From assembly GCF_001467625.1 (NCBI RefSeq), contig NZ_LNYB01000085.1, forward strand, positions 733,620 to 797,619: DNA of 64,000 nt, written 5' to 3'. Shown here piece after piece: positions 45,641 to 55,841 of the stretch (positions within the stretch are counted from its first letter, which is position 1; every line of letters starts with the position of its first letter). Origin of the DNA: Legionella feeleii (GTDB lineage: Bacteria > Pseudomonadota > Gammaproteobacteria > Legionellales > Legionellaceae). Under the pieces are notes generated by a model that did not search any database, was not told the DNA's origin, and saw nothing but the letters and a program-made list of their open reading frames with translations. Position numbers and translations under genes: made by a program.

Positions 45641-46554
45641 TAATCCGATATGGACTCTTTACGAATAGGTCTGCGAAAGGCTACAAGTCCCTGGGTACGG
45701 AACCAATCCTTATCTTCTTCAAAAAAATAGGGTTTCAGTTCCGGAATATCCTGAATATTTTCATAGTCAATTGTTACAAAATAACGTTTGCCAGTAATAT
45801 AAAATTCTTTTGTATTTCGTGAAGGATTCACCAGAATATGTCCAGTAGGGACATATTGAAGTAATTGTTCAATAAAGCCCACTATCTCTTTTTCTTTTTC
45901 TATTCCATTGCGAACACCTAAAAGATACGGGACAAAGGCGGTATCAAAAACAGGTTTTTCTTTGCTCCTAATTTTATCAATTGTTCCTGCATTGAATTGT
46001 ATATTTTTATCTAACTCAAAGTTATCTTCAATTTTAAGTTCAATGGCATGACGAACTAAATACACCATGTAGTGGATATAGGCTCGTCGCAACAGGTTAG
46101 GGTTAATGGCCCAGAATAAAATATTTCTGTATTTCCCAGAAGGTAACGTCATTAAAGGCGGATACCAACAGGTCAGTGCTGTAAATAATTCCTCTATTGA
46201 AGGATAAGGTTCACCTTTGCCAGTATGCTCTTTGTAATGATAATATTTTTTAAATGCCTTCATCCAGGCAATAGTAACCGGATCCTTATCGTAGACAGTA
46301 ATTGATTTTGCTCCAGCTTGAGCAAATAAAAAACTACTAGTGCCGTAACCAGGGATGACCAAAACATTTTTGCCCTCTATATCAGCTCTAATGTTATATC
46401 GTCCTTTGTTGTTTTCAAATAAAGTAGATGACAGATACCTTTCCGCTCCCATAGGATATATCTGAACCTCTTTATTATCTGAAAGCCTTGTTATGCGCCT
46501 CTCTAATATCCAATTTTTTTCTTGTTTACTTAAGATAGTTTCATGGACAGCCAT
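45640..46554 (-). CDS. Rossmann/SAM-methyltransferase-like protein, unknown
   Basis: The 304-residue protein has a nucleotide-binding-like segment NVLVIPGYGTSSFLFAQAGAKSITVYDKDP (about 63-92). It resembles motif I (glycine loop) and the acidic end of strand 2 in SAM-dependent methyltransferases. The C-terminal half has no motif I can name (VPTGHILVNPSRNTKEFYITGKRYF). AAAGGAG six bases before the ATG supports the start. It lies 21 bases after nadD and may be the last gene of that operon. Substrate unknown. Confidence 0.7.
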   Translation of the reverse strand: MAVHETILSKQEKNWILERRITRLSDNKEVQIYPMGAERYLSSTLFENNKGRYNIRADIEGKNVLVIPGYGTSSFLFAQAGAKSITVYDKDPVTIAWMKAFKKYYHYKEHTGKGEPYPSIEELFTALTCWYPPLMTLPSGKYRNILFWAINPNLLRRAYIHYMVYLVRHAIELKIEDNFELDKNIQFNAGTIDKIRSKEKPVFDTAFVPYLLGVRNGIEKEKEIVGFIEQLLQYVPTGHILVNPSRNTKEFYITGKRYFVTIDYENIQDIPELKPYFFEEDKDWFRTQGLVAFRRPIRKESISD

Positions 46555-46575
46555 AGGGAACTCCTTTAGAAGTAA

Positions 46576-47217
46576 TCATAAATATAATTGATTTTCTTTT
46601 ATGTAATGTGCTACTTCTTCAGGCAAATAAGTGCTTAGATCTTTCCCTTCGCTAAGTAGCTTGCGTATCTGGCTGGAAGAAATATTAAAGCTGCCTGCAT
46701 CATAAAAATAGATAAGACCATGAGGGCTCTTCATCAGGGTTTTACTATCAAATGTTTCGTGCTGCTCGAGTAGTTTTTTAATTTCCTCTGGCATAACCAC
46801 TTTATCTGATCCACAACGCTTTATAACCAACAAATTAGCTAGTGTAAGTAGCTGTTGCCAATTGTGCCACTGGGGTAATTGGTTAAAACTGTCGGTACCA
46901 AGTAACAGGGTGATGGGGAGTTTTCCCCCCAATTCAAGGCGAAAATTTTGCAAGGTATGAACCATGTATGAAGGTGAATCGCGATTAATTTCACTTAAAT
47001 TAATTTCAAAATTTTGATCCAGATTTTTTAAAGCAAGTTCTAACATATCAATACGTTGTTTTGCTGTTGCTGCAGCCTCCTTTTTTAATACGGGAATTTT
47101 GCAAGGTAGGAAAATAAACTGCTCAAAATTAAAATGATTTTGAACATTAATGGCAGTTTTTATATGACCATTATGAATTGGATCAAAAGTGCCACCATAG
47201 ATAATTAAATTATGCAC
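46576..47217 (-). CDS. nadD: Nicotinate-nucleotide adenylyltransferase
   Basis: NadD makes nicotinate adenine dinucleotide in NAD synthesis. The 213-residue protein has the nucleotidyltransferase motif YGGTFDPIHNGHI (about 8-20, the GxFxPxHxGH form) and the C-terminal ISSSQIRKLLSEGKDLSTYLPEEVAHYI (about 179-206). It overlaps holA by eight bases within leuS-lptE-holA-nadD. Confidence 0.96.
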   Translation of the reverse strand: MHNLIIYGGTFDPIHNGHIKTAINVQNHFNFEQFIFLPCKIPVLKKEAAATAKQRIDMLELALKNLDQNFEINLSEINRDSPSYMVHTLQNFRLELGGKLPITLLLGTDSFNQLPQWHNWQQLLTLANLLVIKRCGSDKVVMPEEIKKLLEQHETFDSKTLMKSPHGLIYFYDAGSFNISSSQIRKLLSEGKDLSTYLPEEVAHYIKENQLYL

Positions 47218-48235
47218 AACAACCTACCTGTTTTCCTAAACAAAGTGAGAGAGTAATCAGTTCAAGAGCATGCCAAATTTGGCCGCTTTGATTTGATTTG
47301 ATGCGCTCATCAGTAAGTTTACAAAATTGCAGTAGGGATTGTAAGTTATCTAAACTAGCCTGTCTTAATGCGGTTTGGTAGAGCCTGCTACGTTGTGACC
47401 ATATTTTTAATTGGTTGCAAGCTGTATTAAAAGGAACTGATTGATCGACTAATTCAATTAGTTGAATTAGTTGACGAATTTCTTGGGTTAACAACCAAAG
47501 AATTAAGGTAGGCTCAGTCTTGGTATTGTAAGCATGACGAAGAATTTGGAGGGCCCTCTCTGCTGAGCAAGATAAACAGGCGTCTGCCAAATCAAAGAGC
47601 TGATAATCACATTGATCAACTAATTGTTCTCTAACTATTTCTGAGGTTAGTACACAATTTTGCTCTGCTATTAACTGAAGCTTGGTAATAACTTGAGCAC
47701 AGGCAAGCATATTACCTTGAGTGTATTGGTGAATTAAGCTGGGAATTTGCTGGTCGAATGTTAATCCGTTCGCCTGCAAACGCTGTTTAATCCAATGTTG
47801 CATTTCCGAATTATCAAAGGAAAAAACCTGGACAATATGTGCATTATCATGAGATGTGAGCCATTGTAACTGTTTAAGTGGTAAATTAGGTGCACGTATG
47901 AGTATTAAACAGCGAGGGTTCATATTTTGTATATAGTTGCTTAAAAATTCCTTCCCTGCAGGATCTAGCGTTTTCTTTTCATAACGCACATCAATTAAAA
48001 CTTTATGGGCAAATAAGGAGTAACTGTTGGCTTCTTCATCCAGTTGTTTCCAATCTGTCGGATTATTAATTGGTAGAGTAGTTTCTTCATAATCGTCTTT
48101 ATTTTGAGGGCACCATGCCTGCTTGATTGAGTCGGCAGTACTGTTAAGAAGGAAACAATCCTGACCAATGACAAGATACAGTCCTGATATTTTTTTTGCT
48201 AAATGTGAGGTTAATGCTTGTTGTTTAATGAGCAT
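47210..48235 (-). CDS. holA: DNA polymerase III subunit delta
   Basis: HolA is the clamp-opening subunit of the clamp loader. The 341-residue protein begins with LYLVIGQDCFLLNSTADSIKQAW, the delta-type N-terminal domain, followed by LILIRAPNLPLKQLQWL, AAA+-like lid helices and a C-terminal collar domain (LILWLLTQEIRQLIQLIELVDQ). It has no Walker motifs, as expected for delta. Its place between lptE and nadD supports the call. Confidence 0.94.
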   Translation of the reverse strand: MLIKQQALTSHLAKKISGLYLVIGQDCFLLNSTADSIKQAWCPQNKDDYEETTLPINNPTDWKQLDEEANSYSLFAHKVLIDVRYEKKTLDPAGKEFLSNYIQNMNPRCLILIRAPNLPLKQLQWLTSHDNAHIVQVFSFDNSEMQHWIKQRLQANGLTFDQQIPSLIHQYTQGNMLACAQVITKLQLIAEQNCVLTSEIVREQLVDQCDYQLFDLADACLSCSAERALQILRHAYNTKTEPTLILWLLTQEIRQLIQLIELVDQSVPFNTACNQLKIWSQRSRLYQTALRQASLDNLQSLLQFCKLTDERIKSNQSGQIWHALELITLSLCLGKQVGCCA

Positions 48236-48281
48236 ATTGATGTCTTGGATTCGTTATTTTGAGTATCTAAGTGCTTTATAG

Positions 48282-48767
48282 CTATTTTCTACTCAGTCTA
48301 TTGATTATTTGCATGGCAGCATCACGCCGCATTTCACTGTACAGTAGTGTTTCTTCTGAATCCGAGCCTAGTATTCTGTCATTATTTACCGTTAACTGTC
48401 TAGTTGATATGACATGATTGGAAGGAATAACCGTGTTACCTTGCTTACTAAGGAGGCTAAATTGCACATCATAAAACAGTTGATATTGTCTGGGTGCGGT
48501 GCTGGCACTGACATTGGTAATTTGTTGCTGGCTGCTATCCTTTTCGATTATTAATAAATAGTCAGCCTGTGTGATATTAGGGCTTACTTTGATATTATAA
48601 GCTTGTAACTGATCTTTTAGCAGCGGCCCTAAATCTCGATGAGCATTTTGGATAACAATAGCAACGTTATTAAGCCATGGCGGCATGTCAACCATGCCAC
48701 GCAAATGAAAGCCACATGCAGTCAACAAGAAAAAAAATACCCAACCGAAAAGACATTTTTTTAACAT
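48282..48767 (-). CDS. lptE: LPS-assembly lipoprotein
   Basis: LptE plugs the LptD barrel that inserts lipopolysaccharide into the outer membrane. The 161-residue protein has a lipobox LLTACGFHLRG (Cys18), the canonical RlpB/LptE start, and the family pattern DYLLIIEKDSSQQQITNVSASTAPRQYQLFYDVQFSLL. Its start overlaps the leuS stop by one base. Confidence 0.94.
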   Translation of the reverse strand: MLKKCLFGWVFFFLLTACGFHLRGMVDMPPWLNNVAIVIQNAHRDLGPLLKDQLQAYNIKVSPNITQADYLLIIEKDSSQQQITNVSASTAPRQYQLFYDVQFSLLSKQGNTVIPSNHVISTRQLTVNNDRILGSDSEETLLYSEMRRDAAMQIINRLSRK

Positions 48768-51238
48768 TAGCTGACAACCAAATTAATCAATTGGCGATGA
48801 GTAACAACTACTGCTTTTTTAATTGTTTTTCCTTCCAGAAAAGCTTTTGTATGCTGCTTGGCTAAGTCAATCAGCGCATCTTCTGTAATATCATTATCGG
48901 CTGTAAATTGGGCTCTTAGTTTGCCGTTGATCTGTACCACATAATCTATCTCATCACTTTTTAAAGCACTCTTGTCAACCTTAGGCCAAGGAGCATCAAT
49001 AATTGCTTTTTCAAAACCGAGTTGCTGCCATATATGATGGCAAATATGTGGGGTGATAGGGGCTAAAAGACGAAGAAGAATACTCATTCCGGAATGGAGG
49101 AAGTATTTATCTTCTTCATTTTGTAGTTCATAACCAGAGAGTTCATTAAAAAGTTTCATGCACCCAGAAACAACGGTATTGAATTGGTGCCGCTCATAAT
49201 CGTTGTTTGCTTGAGCCAAAATCTGGTGTACAACCAAACGAGATTTTTTTAAGCGATTTTGAGCATGTTGCCAATCGACATGACCATTGCCCCCCATGAT
49301 GGCATCATTTATATCGATAAACAGCTGTTGGTGCTGGCAGGCGAAAGACCAGATTCGTTTCAGGAAACGATGCGCTCCTTCAACTGCTGTATCAGACCAC
49401 TCTAATGATTGTTCCGGTGGGGCTGCAAACATTACAAACAAACGTGCTGTATCAGCACCATAAGTGTCTATCAGGTGATTCGGGTCTACGACATTACCTA
49501 ACGATTTAGACATTTTATGGCCATCTTTGAGAACCATACCCTGGGTGAGTAGAGCCTTAAAAGGTTCATCAGAATTCACTAAGCCTTCATCACGCATTAA
49601 TTTGTGGAAAAAACGCGCATACAGCAAATGCATTACGGCATGCTCGATACCACCAATGTATTGATCGACTGGTGTCCAATATTTTGCTCTATCATCAAGC
49701 ATGGCATTGTCTTGTCCTTTACAGGCGAAACGGGCGTAATACCAGGAGGACTCAACAAAAGTATCAAAAGTATCTGTTTCTCGCGTTGCATCTTGCCCGC
49801 ATTTAGGGCATTGGGTCTGAACAAATTCGTTACACTGGGCTAATGGTGAACCGTTACCAGTAAATTGAATATTGTCTGGTAAAGTGACAGGTAAGTCATC
49901 TTCAGGAACAGGAACAATACCGCATTCTTCGCAAAAAATCATTGGAATTGGTGTGCCCCAGTAACGTTGACGGGATACTCCCCAATCACGGAGCCTATAA
50001 TTAATTGTTGTTTTACCTGCATCATGGGTTTCAAGATAATTGGCAATCTCTTTTTGGGCTTCACTAGAGGATAAGCCATCAAATTGGCCTGAGTTTACTA
50101 ACTGTCCTTCCTGTGTAAAAGCGGATTTTTTGTAATCATGTGAGCCATCGATAGGCTTGATGACCTCTTTCATGGGCAGTTTATATTTTTTAGCAAACTC
50201 CCAATCTCTCTGATCATGAGCAGGCACAGCCATCACAGCACCAGACCCATATTGCATGAGTACAAAATTAGCAACCCAAACAGGTACTTCAAGACCTGTG
50301 ATGGGATGAATGGCAGTCATTCCTGTATCAATACCTCGTTTTTCCATCGTGGCAATATCCGCTTCTGCCATACGAATACCTTGGCAACTATCGAGGAAGG
50401 TTTGCACCTCTGGATGTTTGTTCGCTGCTTCTTTGGCAAGTGGATGGTCAGGAGCTACCGCCAGATAAGTTACTCCTAATAGAGTATCCGGACGTGTCGT
50501 ATAAATTTTTAAGCGCTTGGCAAAACCAGGTACTTTGAAACTGATTTCGCAGCCTTCAGAACGCCCAATCCAATTTCGTTGCATTTGCTTAACTTGAGCT
50601 GGCCATTCATCCAGGGTATTAAGATCGTTAAGCAATTCGTCAGCATAGGCGGTAATTTTAATAAACCATTGTGAAATTTCACGGCGTTCGACCAAGGCTC
50701 CTGAGCGCCAGCCCCGACCATCAACAACTTGCTCATTGGCAAGGACGGTTTGGTCGACAGGATCCCAGTTCACAACGGCATTTTTCTTATAAACCAGTCC
50801 TTTCTCATATAGCTTGATAAAGAACCATTGTTCCCAACGGTAATAGTCAGCATCACAGGTGGCTATTTCACGCTTCCAATCATAAGCATTACCTAAACGC
50901 AGGAATTGCTCTTTCATTGAAGCTATATTTTTTTTCGTCCATTCAGCAGGATGGATACCATGTTTAATTGCTGCATTTTCTGCGGGTAAACCAAAAGCAT
51001 CCCAGCCGATAGGTTGTAATACATTTTTGCCTAAAGCGCGCTGATAACGAGCAATAACATCACCCAGAGTATAATTACGGACATGTCCCATATGCAGGGT
51101 ACCACTGGGGTAAGGAAACATGGATAAGCAGTAAAATTTTTCTTTATTTAGGTCTTCGGAAACATTAAAGGATTGTTTTTTAAGCCAATACTGCTGGGCT
51201 TGTTCTTCAATTTCTTGGGGTTTATAGCTGTTATCCAT
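48767..51238 (-). CDS. leuS: Leucyl-tRNA synthetase
   Basis: This class I aminoacyl-tRNA synthetase has 823 residues. The HIGH motif appears as [13 protein letters not shown] (about 42-54), and KMSKS as [12 protein letters not shown] (about 578-589). The editing domain (about 225-415) contains [22 protein letters not shown]. The zinc-like insertion has CPKC. It heads the leuS-lptE-holA-nadD run, with lnt 65 bases upstream in the same direction. Confidence 0.98.
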   Translation of the reverse strand: MDNSYKPQEIEEQAQQYWLKKQSFNVSEDLNKEKFYCLSMFPYPSGTLHMGHVRNYTLGDVIARYQRALGKNVLQPIGWDAFGLPAENAAIKHGIHPAEWTKKNIASMKEQFLRLGNAYDWKREIATCDADYYRWEQWFFIKLYEKGLVYKKNAVVNWDPVDQTVLANEQVVDGRGWRSGALVERREISQWFIKITAYADELLNDLNTLDEWPAQVKQMQRNWIGRSEGCEISFKVPGFAKRLKIYTTRPDTLLGVTYLAVAPDHPLAKEAANKHPEVQTFLDSCQGIRMAEADIATMEKRGIDTGMTAIHPITGLEVPVWVANFVLMQYGSGAVMAVPAHDQRDWEFAKKYKLPMKEVIKPIDGSHDYKKSAFTQEGQLVNSGQFDGLSSSEAQKEIANYLETHDAGKTTINYRLRDWGVSRQRYWGTPIPMIFCEECGIVPVPEDDLPVTLPDNIQFTGNGSPLAQCNEFVQTQCPKCGQDATRETDTFDTFVESSWYYARFACKGQDNAMLDDRAKYWTPVDQYIGGIEHAVMHLLYARFFHKLMRDEGLVNSDEPFKALLTQGMVLKDGHKMSKSLGNVVDPNHLIDTYGADTARLFVMFAAPPEQSLEWSDTAVEGAHRFLKRIWSFACQHQQLFIDINDAIMGGNGHVDWQHAQNRLKKSRLVVHQILAQANNDYERHQFNTVVSGCMKLFNELSGYELQNEEDKYFLHSGMSILLRLLAPITPHICHHIWQQLGFEKAIIDAPWPKVDKSALKSDEIDYVVQINGKLRAQFTADNDITEDALIDLAKQHTKAFLEGKTIKKAVVVTHRQLINLVVS

Positions 51239-51303
51239 AGTTAATTAGTTATATTTCAGTCAGGTCGGTAAGGATAGCGCCTCTTGTCCTTAGCAGCAAT
51301 AGG

Positions 51304-52842
51304 TTAATGATTTACTTTATAGTGGCGCATACGATAAACCATATAAATAAACACTATCAAAACGGCAAATAGCAGACTTGGCAGATCACCAAAATAAACC
51401 CAGGGAGTCATGCCAGTCATAGGGAATAAGGTCGTTTTTAGTATCCCTGCACTAAAGGCTGGGAGAGACGCAGTAATTTCTCCGCGAGTATTAACGACAG
51501 AGGATAAACCATCATTATTGGCAATGATTTGGTAGCGGGCTGTCTGGAGAGAGCGCACCTGTGCCATTTGCTGCTGCTGATACATGGCTAAAGAATGCCC
51601 AAACCAACCATCGTCACTAATCGATACAATCCACTCCGCTCGTGGAAGTTGATGACGTAATAAATCACCATAAGCTAATTCATAACAAATTAAAGTTGCC
51701 ATGGCATGACGACCTATTTTAATTAGGGTTTGGTCAGTACCCCCTGGTTTTAAGTTAGCATCAGGGATCGCTAACCAGTTACTAATCTGTTGGAAAGGTT
51801 TGGGTATATATTCACCAAAAGGTACAAGGTGTTGTTTCAGGTAAAATCCTTTCGCATTTCCCAAACTGATTAAAGCGTTGAAATAGTAGTTTTCATCAAT
51901 TGTGGTGGGTTTGGGAATCCCCAGCATTACCGCGCTTCCTGCCTGTTTTGCTTTAACATGGATGTCAGTCAGGAAATCGCCAATATAACTCGGCGGTAGA
52001 GGAATGGCCGATTCCGGCATAACAATTAACTGAGTACCTAATAATTTTTCGGTGTCTTGCTGGTAGCGCTGCAATAATTGCCAAAATAAATTTTCATCCC
52101 ATTTGTCGCGCATAGATAAATTAGCCTGTATTACTCCGACCGACATGGAAGTAGAATCTTTTTGTGCCCAATTTTTATATTTCAACAAAGAAGGGCTTAA
52201 CAACAAACCAACAAAAGCGATTAAACACAACGAACGCCGTAAGCCATTTAGTTGTGTGCTGGTAGCCAGTATTGTGGCCGCAAAGCAGGTTAAAAAACCA
52301 ACCCCATAGACGCCAATTACGGGTAGTAAATATTTACTGGGAGCATCAAATTGGCCAAAACCCAATAGTAGCCATGGAAAGCCACTTAAGAATGTTGAGC
52401 GCAGGTATTCTGTTAATGTCCACAATGCACTAAATAATAGACAGGACAAGAAAGTTAAACGAGGAATCGCCAGTTTTTTAAAAATCAGTGCCATGAGGGC
52501 AGGGAATAAAGAGAGATAAATTAAAAAGCATAAAGTAATCAGGGCCGCAAGCACGCTATTAAGGTGTCCATACTCATGGATACTAACAAACACCCAGGAA
52601 ATCCCTAAGCCAAAATAGCCTAAACCAAGAAAAAGACCATCCCAAAAAGCCTGCTGATTTTGCTCTTTGCCTAACTGAGCATAAAAAAATGCGAGACTTA
52701 AAATGGCTGCCCCTGGCAGGTGGAATGGGGCAAAGCTCAAAGGAAGCAATAATCCAAACAAGAAGGCACGTAGAAGATGGCTATAACTTATAGCTCTTGT
52801 CGAAATAAACGCCAGTTTTTGTACTGAAGTTGTTCGAGTCAT
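51304..52842 (-). CDS. lnt: Apolipoprotein N-acyltransferase
   Basis: Lnt adds the third acyl chain to lipoproteins in the inner membrane. About six to seven N-terminal membrane segments precede the nitrilase-like domain (about 235-470). The catalytic triad sits in VMPESAIPLP (Glu), KQHLVPFGEYIPKPF (Lys) and LICYELAYGDLLR (Cys). The last membrane segment is near 485-505. The 512-residue length is normal. Confidence 0.96.
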   Translation of the reverse strand: MTRTTSVQKLAFISTRAISYSHLLRAFLFGLLLPLSFAPFHLPGAAILSLAFFYAQLGKEQNQQAFWDGLFLGLGYFGLGISWVFVSIHEYGHLNSVLAALITLCFLIYLSLFPALMALIFKKLAIPRLTFLSCLLFSALWTLTEYLRSTFLSGFPWLLLGFGQFDAPSKYLLPVIGVYGVGFLTCFAATILATSTQLNGLRRSLCLIAFVGLLLSPSLLKYKNWAQKDSTSMSVGVIQANLSMRDKWDENLFWQLLQRYQQDTEKLLGTQLIVMPESAIPLPPSYIGDFLTDIHVKAKQAGSAVMLGIPKPTTIDENYYFNALISLGNAKGFYLKQHLVPFGEYIPKPFQQISNWLAIPDANLKPGGTDQTLIKIGRHAMATLICYELAYGDLLRHQLPRAEWIVSISDDGWFGHSLAMYQQQQMAQVRSLQTARYQIIANNDGLSSVVNTRGEITASLPAFSAGILKTTLFPMTGMTPWVYFGDLPSLLFAVLIVFIYMVYRMRHYKVNH

Positions 52843-52991
52843 ACCTTTTACGTGTTTAAATGAAAGCGACGATAAAATACTAATTGCTAAAGGTCAAGAT
52901 TTTTACAAATAAATCATTTGGATTGGGAGTATTCAAGAACCATTTTTTTAGTGTACGATGACGACTCGTTTTACAAAGGAGAAGGATTAGT

Positions 52992-54080
52992 ATGTACAAC
53001 GTTATGATTACTGGCGCTGGGAAAATTGGAAGTTTAATTGCCTGCTTATTAGCCGATAGTGGTGACTATCAAGTTCATTTGGCTGATGTGGAGTTTTCTG
53101 GAACGGATGTCACTCGTTTATTGCAAGCGATGCCGGAAATCAAAACAATTGCGCTTGATGTCAAAGATCAGGAGTCTACACAGGCTTATTTGCAAAAAAA
53201 TAATATCATTGCGGTGATTTCAAGCCTTCCCTATTTTTTAAATACTCATGTCGCTAAAGCTGCTAAAGCCGCTAAAGCTCATTATTTCGATCTTACTGAA
53301 GATACCTCTGTTACTGAAGCAGTCAAAGCGATCGCTGCAAATGCTTCTACTGCTTTTGTACCTCAATGCGGACTTGCGCCTGGTTTTATCAGCATTGCAG
53401 CAAATAGCCTGATGAAAGAGTTCGATCATTGCCATCATGCTAAATTGCGTGTCGGCGCATTGCCGCAGCGTGCTAGCAATGCTTTACATTATTCTTTAAC
53501 CTGGTCAACGGATGGTGTTATTAACGAATATGGCAATCCTTGCTATGGGATTGAAGGTGGCAAACCTGTTGTCTTAAAACCTCTGGAAGGTCTAGAGTCC
53601 ATACAAATTGATGGCTCTGAATATGAAGCATTTAATACTTCAGGTGGATTAGGCAGTCTGGCCGAGCTTTATGAAGGAAAAATCCAGACGTTAAATTACA
53701 AAACCATGCGGTATCCTGGGCATTGTGAAAAAATGCGTTTGTTAATGAACGATCTGAAATTAAACGAAGATCGCGATACTTTAAAGCGAATTCTGGAACG
53801 AGCTATTCCTAAGACTTATCAGGATATCGTGATGGTTTATGTGACTGTGGAGGGTCTTAGACAAGGTGAGTTAAGCGAAAAAAGTTACATTAAAAAAGTA
53901 TATCCAGCAACTATTCGCGGTTTGGAGTGGTCGGCTATTCAAGTTAGCACTGCATCCGGTGTTTGTGCCGTGGTGGATTTGGTGTTAGGACAAGCCAATG
54001 AATACCGGGGTCTGATTTTACAGGAAAATTTCCGTCTGGATGATGTCTTGGCCAACCGCTTTGGTCAGCATTACGCTTAG
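52992..54080 (+). CDS. Saccharopine dehydrogenase family protein, candidate lysine dehydrogenase
   Basis: The 362-residue NAD(P)-dependent enzyme has the Rossmann motif VMITGAGKIGSLIACLLADSG (about 4-24) and FVPQCGLAPGFISIAANSL (about 118-136), the D/Q-CGxxPG signature shared by saccharopine dehydrogenases and lysine 6-dehydrogenases. Its length suits a single-domain lysine 6-dehydrogenase. GGAGAAGGA precedes the ATG. The ALDH7 gene follows nine bases later, pointing to lysine breakdown through 2-aminoadipate semialdehyde. Which substrate it uses is inference. Confidence 0.85.
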   Translation: MYNVMITGAGKIGSLIACLLADSGDYQVHLADVEFSGTDVTRLLQAMPEIKTIALDVKDQESTQAYLQKNNIIAVISSLPYFLNTHVAKAAKAAKAHYFDLTEDTSVTEAVKAIAANASTAFVPQCGLAPGFISIAANSLMKEFDHCHHAKLRVGALPQRASNALHYSLTWSTDGVINEYGNPCYGIEGGKPVVLKPLEGLESIQIDGSEYEAFNTSGGLGSLAELYEGKIQTLNYKTMRYPGHCEKMRLLMNDLKLNEDRDTLKRILERAIPKTYQDIVMVYVTVEGLRQGELSEKSYIKKVYPATIRGLEWSAIQVSTASGVCAVVDLVLGQANEYRGLILQENFRLDDVLANRFGQHYA

Positions 54081-54089
54081 GAGAATGAC

Positions 54090-55610
54090 ATGGATTTATT
54101 AAAACATTTGAATATCAGCGATATTAACCCTGGTGCTTTCAGTGGCCAGGGTTGGCAAAGCCAGATTGGCACTAGTCGCTTACCCTCTTTTAATCCAGCA
54201 ACTGGTGAAAAACTTGCTGAAATAGCAACCTGTTCAATGCGTGATTATGAGCAGGTGATAGAGCGAGGTCAAATCGCAGCTAAGGAATGGCAGATGATAC
54301 CTGCTCCGAAACGTGGAGAAATAATTCGGCAAATTGGACAAGCGTTACGTGACCATAAAAATCTATTAGGCAGTTTAGTATCACTTGAAATGGGCAAGTC
54401 TAAGCAGGAAGGCGATGGTGAAGTACAGGAGATGATTGATATTGCTGATTTCGCTGTCGGTCAATCACGTATGCTTTATGGTAATACCATGCATTCCGAG
54501 CGTCCTAATCATCGTATGTATGAGCAATGGCATCCCTATGGTATTGTCGGCGTCATCTCAGCCTTTAACTTTCCAGTCGCAGTCTGGTCATGGAATGCTT
54601 TTATTGCAGCAATCTGTGGCAATGTAACGTTGTGGAAACCTTCAGCTAAGACACCACTTTGTGCTATTGCAGTACATCATATTTGTAATCAAGTATTACA
54701 AAGAAATAATTGCCCAGAAATTTTTAGTTTAATTATTCCTGAGTCGCATGATATTGCTGATGCGATGGTAAATGATACGCGGATACCACTAATTTCTTTT
54801 ACTGGCTCAACAGCTGTAGGTAGGCAGGTTGCGGCCAAAGTGGCGAAACGCTTAGGGAAAACAATTCTGGAGCTGGGTGGAAATAATGCGATCATTCTCG
54901 ATGAGTCAGCTGATTTAAATCTTGCTATCCCAGGTATTGTCTTTGGTGCGGTTGGTACAGCAGGTCAACGATGTACTTCCACTAGACGCCTATTTGTTCA
55001 TGAATCAATGTATCGCGATGTTGTCAAGCGACTGCAACATGCTTATGAGCAAATTACTATTGGTGATCCTTTAGACAGCAAAAATTTGATGGGGCCTCTG
55101 ATTGATGAACAGGCTGTGAACCAATTTCGTAAAGCGATTACACGTATACTTGCTGCAGGCGGACAAATTGCATTTGGTGGTGAGGCGATCAATAAAGCAG
55201 GTTATTTTGTGCAACCCACTTTGGTGACTGACGTCAAAAACGAATGGGATATTGTACAAGAAGAAACATTTGCCCCTATTCTTTATGTGATGCCTTATCG
55301 CAGCCTGGAGGAGGCAATCGCTTTACAAAATGGTGTACCACAAGGCTTATCTTCGGCGTTGTTCACCCAGAATCTTAAGAATGCCGAGCGTTATTTAAGT
55401 GCTATGGGTAGTGATTGCGGCATAGCCAACATTAACATTGGCACATCCGGGGCTGAAATTGGTGGTGCTTTCGGCGGTGAAAAAGAGACTGGCGGTGGTC
55501 GCGAGTCAGGTTCTGATTCCTGGAAAGCTTATATGCGTCGGCAAACGAATACGATTAATTGGGGAGATGCACTACCTTTAGCCCAAGGGATTCGTTTCAA
55601 TCTGTCTTAG
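54090..55610 (+). CDS. ALDH7-family aldehyde dehydrogenase (aminoadipate-semialdehyde type)
   Basis: The 506-residue protein matches the ALDH7/antiquitin group. It has [20 protein letters not shown] (about 150-169), the catalytic Glu in [14 protein letters not shown] (GGNN is typical of ALDH7), and the catalytic Cys in [17 protein letters not shown] (about 288-304). The C-terminal [27 protein letters not shown] is also family-typical. This group oxidises 2-aminoadipate-6-semialdehyde (in equilibrium with piperideine-6-carboxylate) to 2-aminoadipate. It is an operon partner of the dehydrogenase just upstream. Confidence 0.93.
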   Translation: MDLLKHLNISDINPGAFSGQGWQSQIGTSRLPSFNPATGEKLAEIATCSMRDYEQVIERGQIAAKEWQMIPAPKRGEIIRQIGQALRDHKNLLGSLVSLEMGKSKQEGDGEVQEMIDIADFAVGQSRMLYGNTMHSERPNHRMYEQWHPYGIVGVISAFNFPVAVWSWNAFIAAICGNVTLWKPSAKTPLCAIAVHHICNQVLQRNNCPEIFSLIIPESHDIADAMVNDTRIPLISFTGSTAVGRQVAAKVAKRLGKTILELGGNNAIILDESADLNLAIPGIVFGAVGTAGQRCTSTRRLFVHESMYRDVVKRLQHAYEQITIGDPLDSKNLMGPLIDEQAVNQFRKAITRILAAGGQIAFGGEAINKAGYFVQPTLVTDVKNEWDIVQEETFAPILYVMPYRSLEEAIALQNGVPQGLSSALFTQNLKNAERYLSAMGSDCGIANINIGTSGAEIGGAFGGEKETGGGRESGSDSWKAYMRRQTNTINWGDALPLAQGIRFNLS

Positions 55611-55706
55611 AACAGCTACCGAAATGATTTTGTAACGAGTAGTCGTTGTAATCTATGGTATTGATGATTGTTATATGAAGGCAGTTATCGATACGAATAA
55701 GCAAAT

Positions 55707-55799
55707 AGGTCTGTTGGCATAGGGTAGTAAATGGGGAGCGAAGCACAGGAAATCGATGCTTCCCGGCGAAGATAGTAAAATGCCAACAGACCCTAATCA
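55707..55799. repeat. Palindromic repeat element, copy B
   Basis: A roughly 93-base element has near-perfect terminal inverted repeats, GGTCTGTTGGCAT (55708-55720) and ATGCCAACAGACC (55780-55792). The right end continues CTAATCA, giving CAACAGACCCTAATCA identical to copy A. An inner hairpin GAAGCA/TGCTTC and a repeated TAGTAAA-TG segment lie within. It sits between the lysine and beta-oxidation genes and has no coding capacity. No family name recognised. Confidence 0.65.
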
Positions 55800-55841
55800 A
55801 CACCGAACCTAATGTTTTCACTTACAAAAAGGACATGAATC

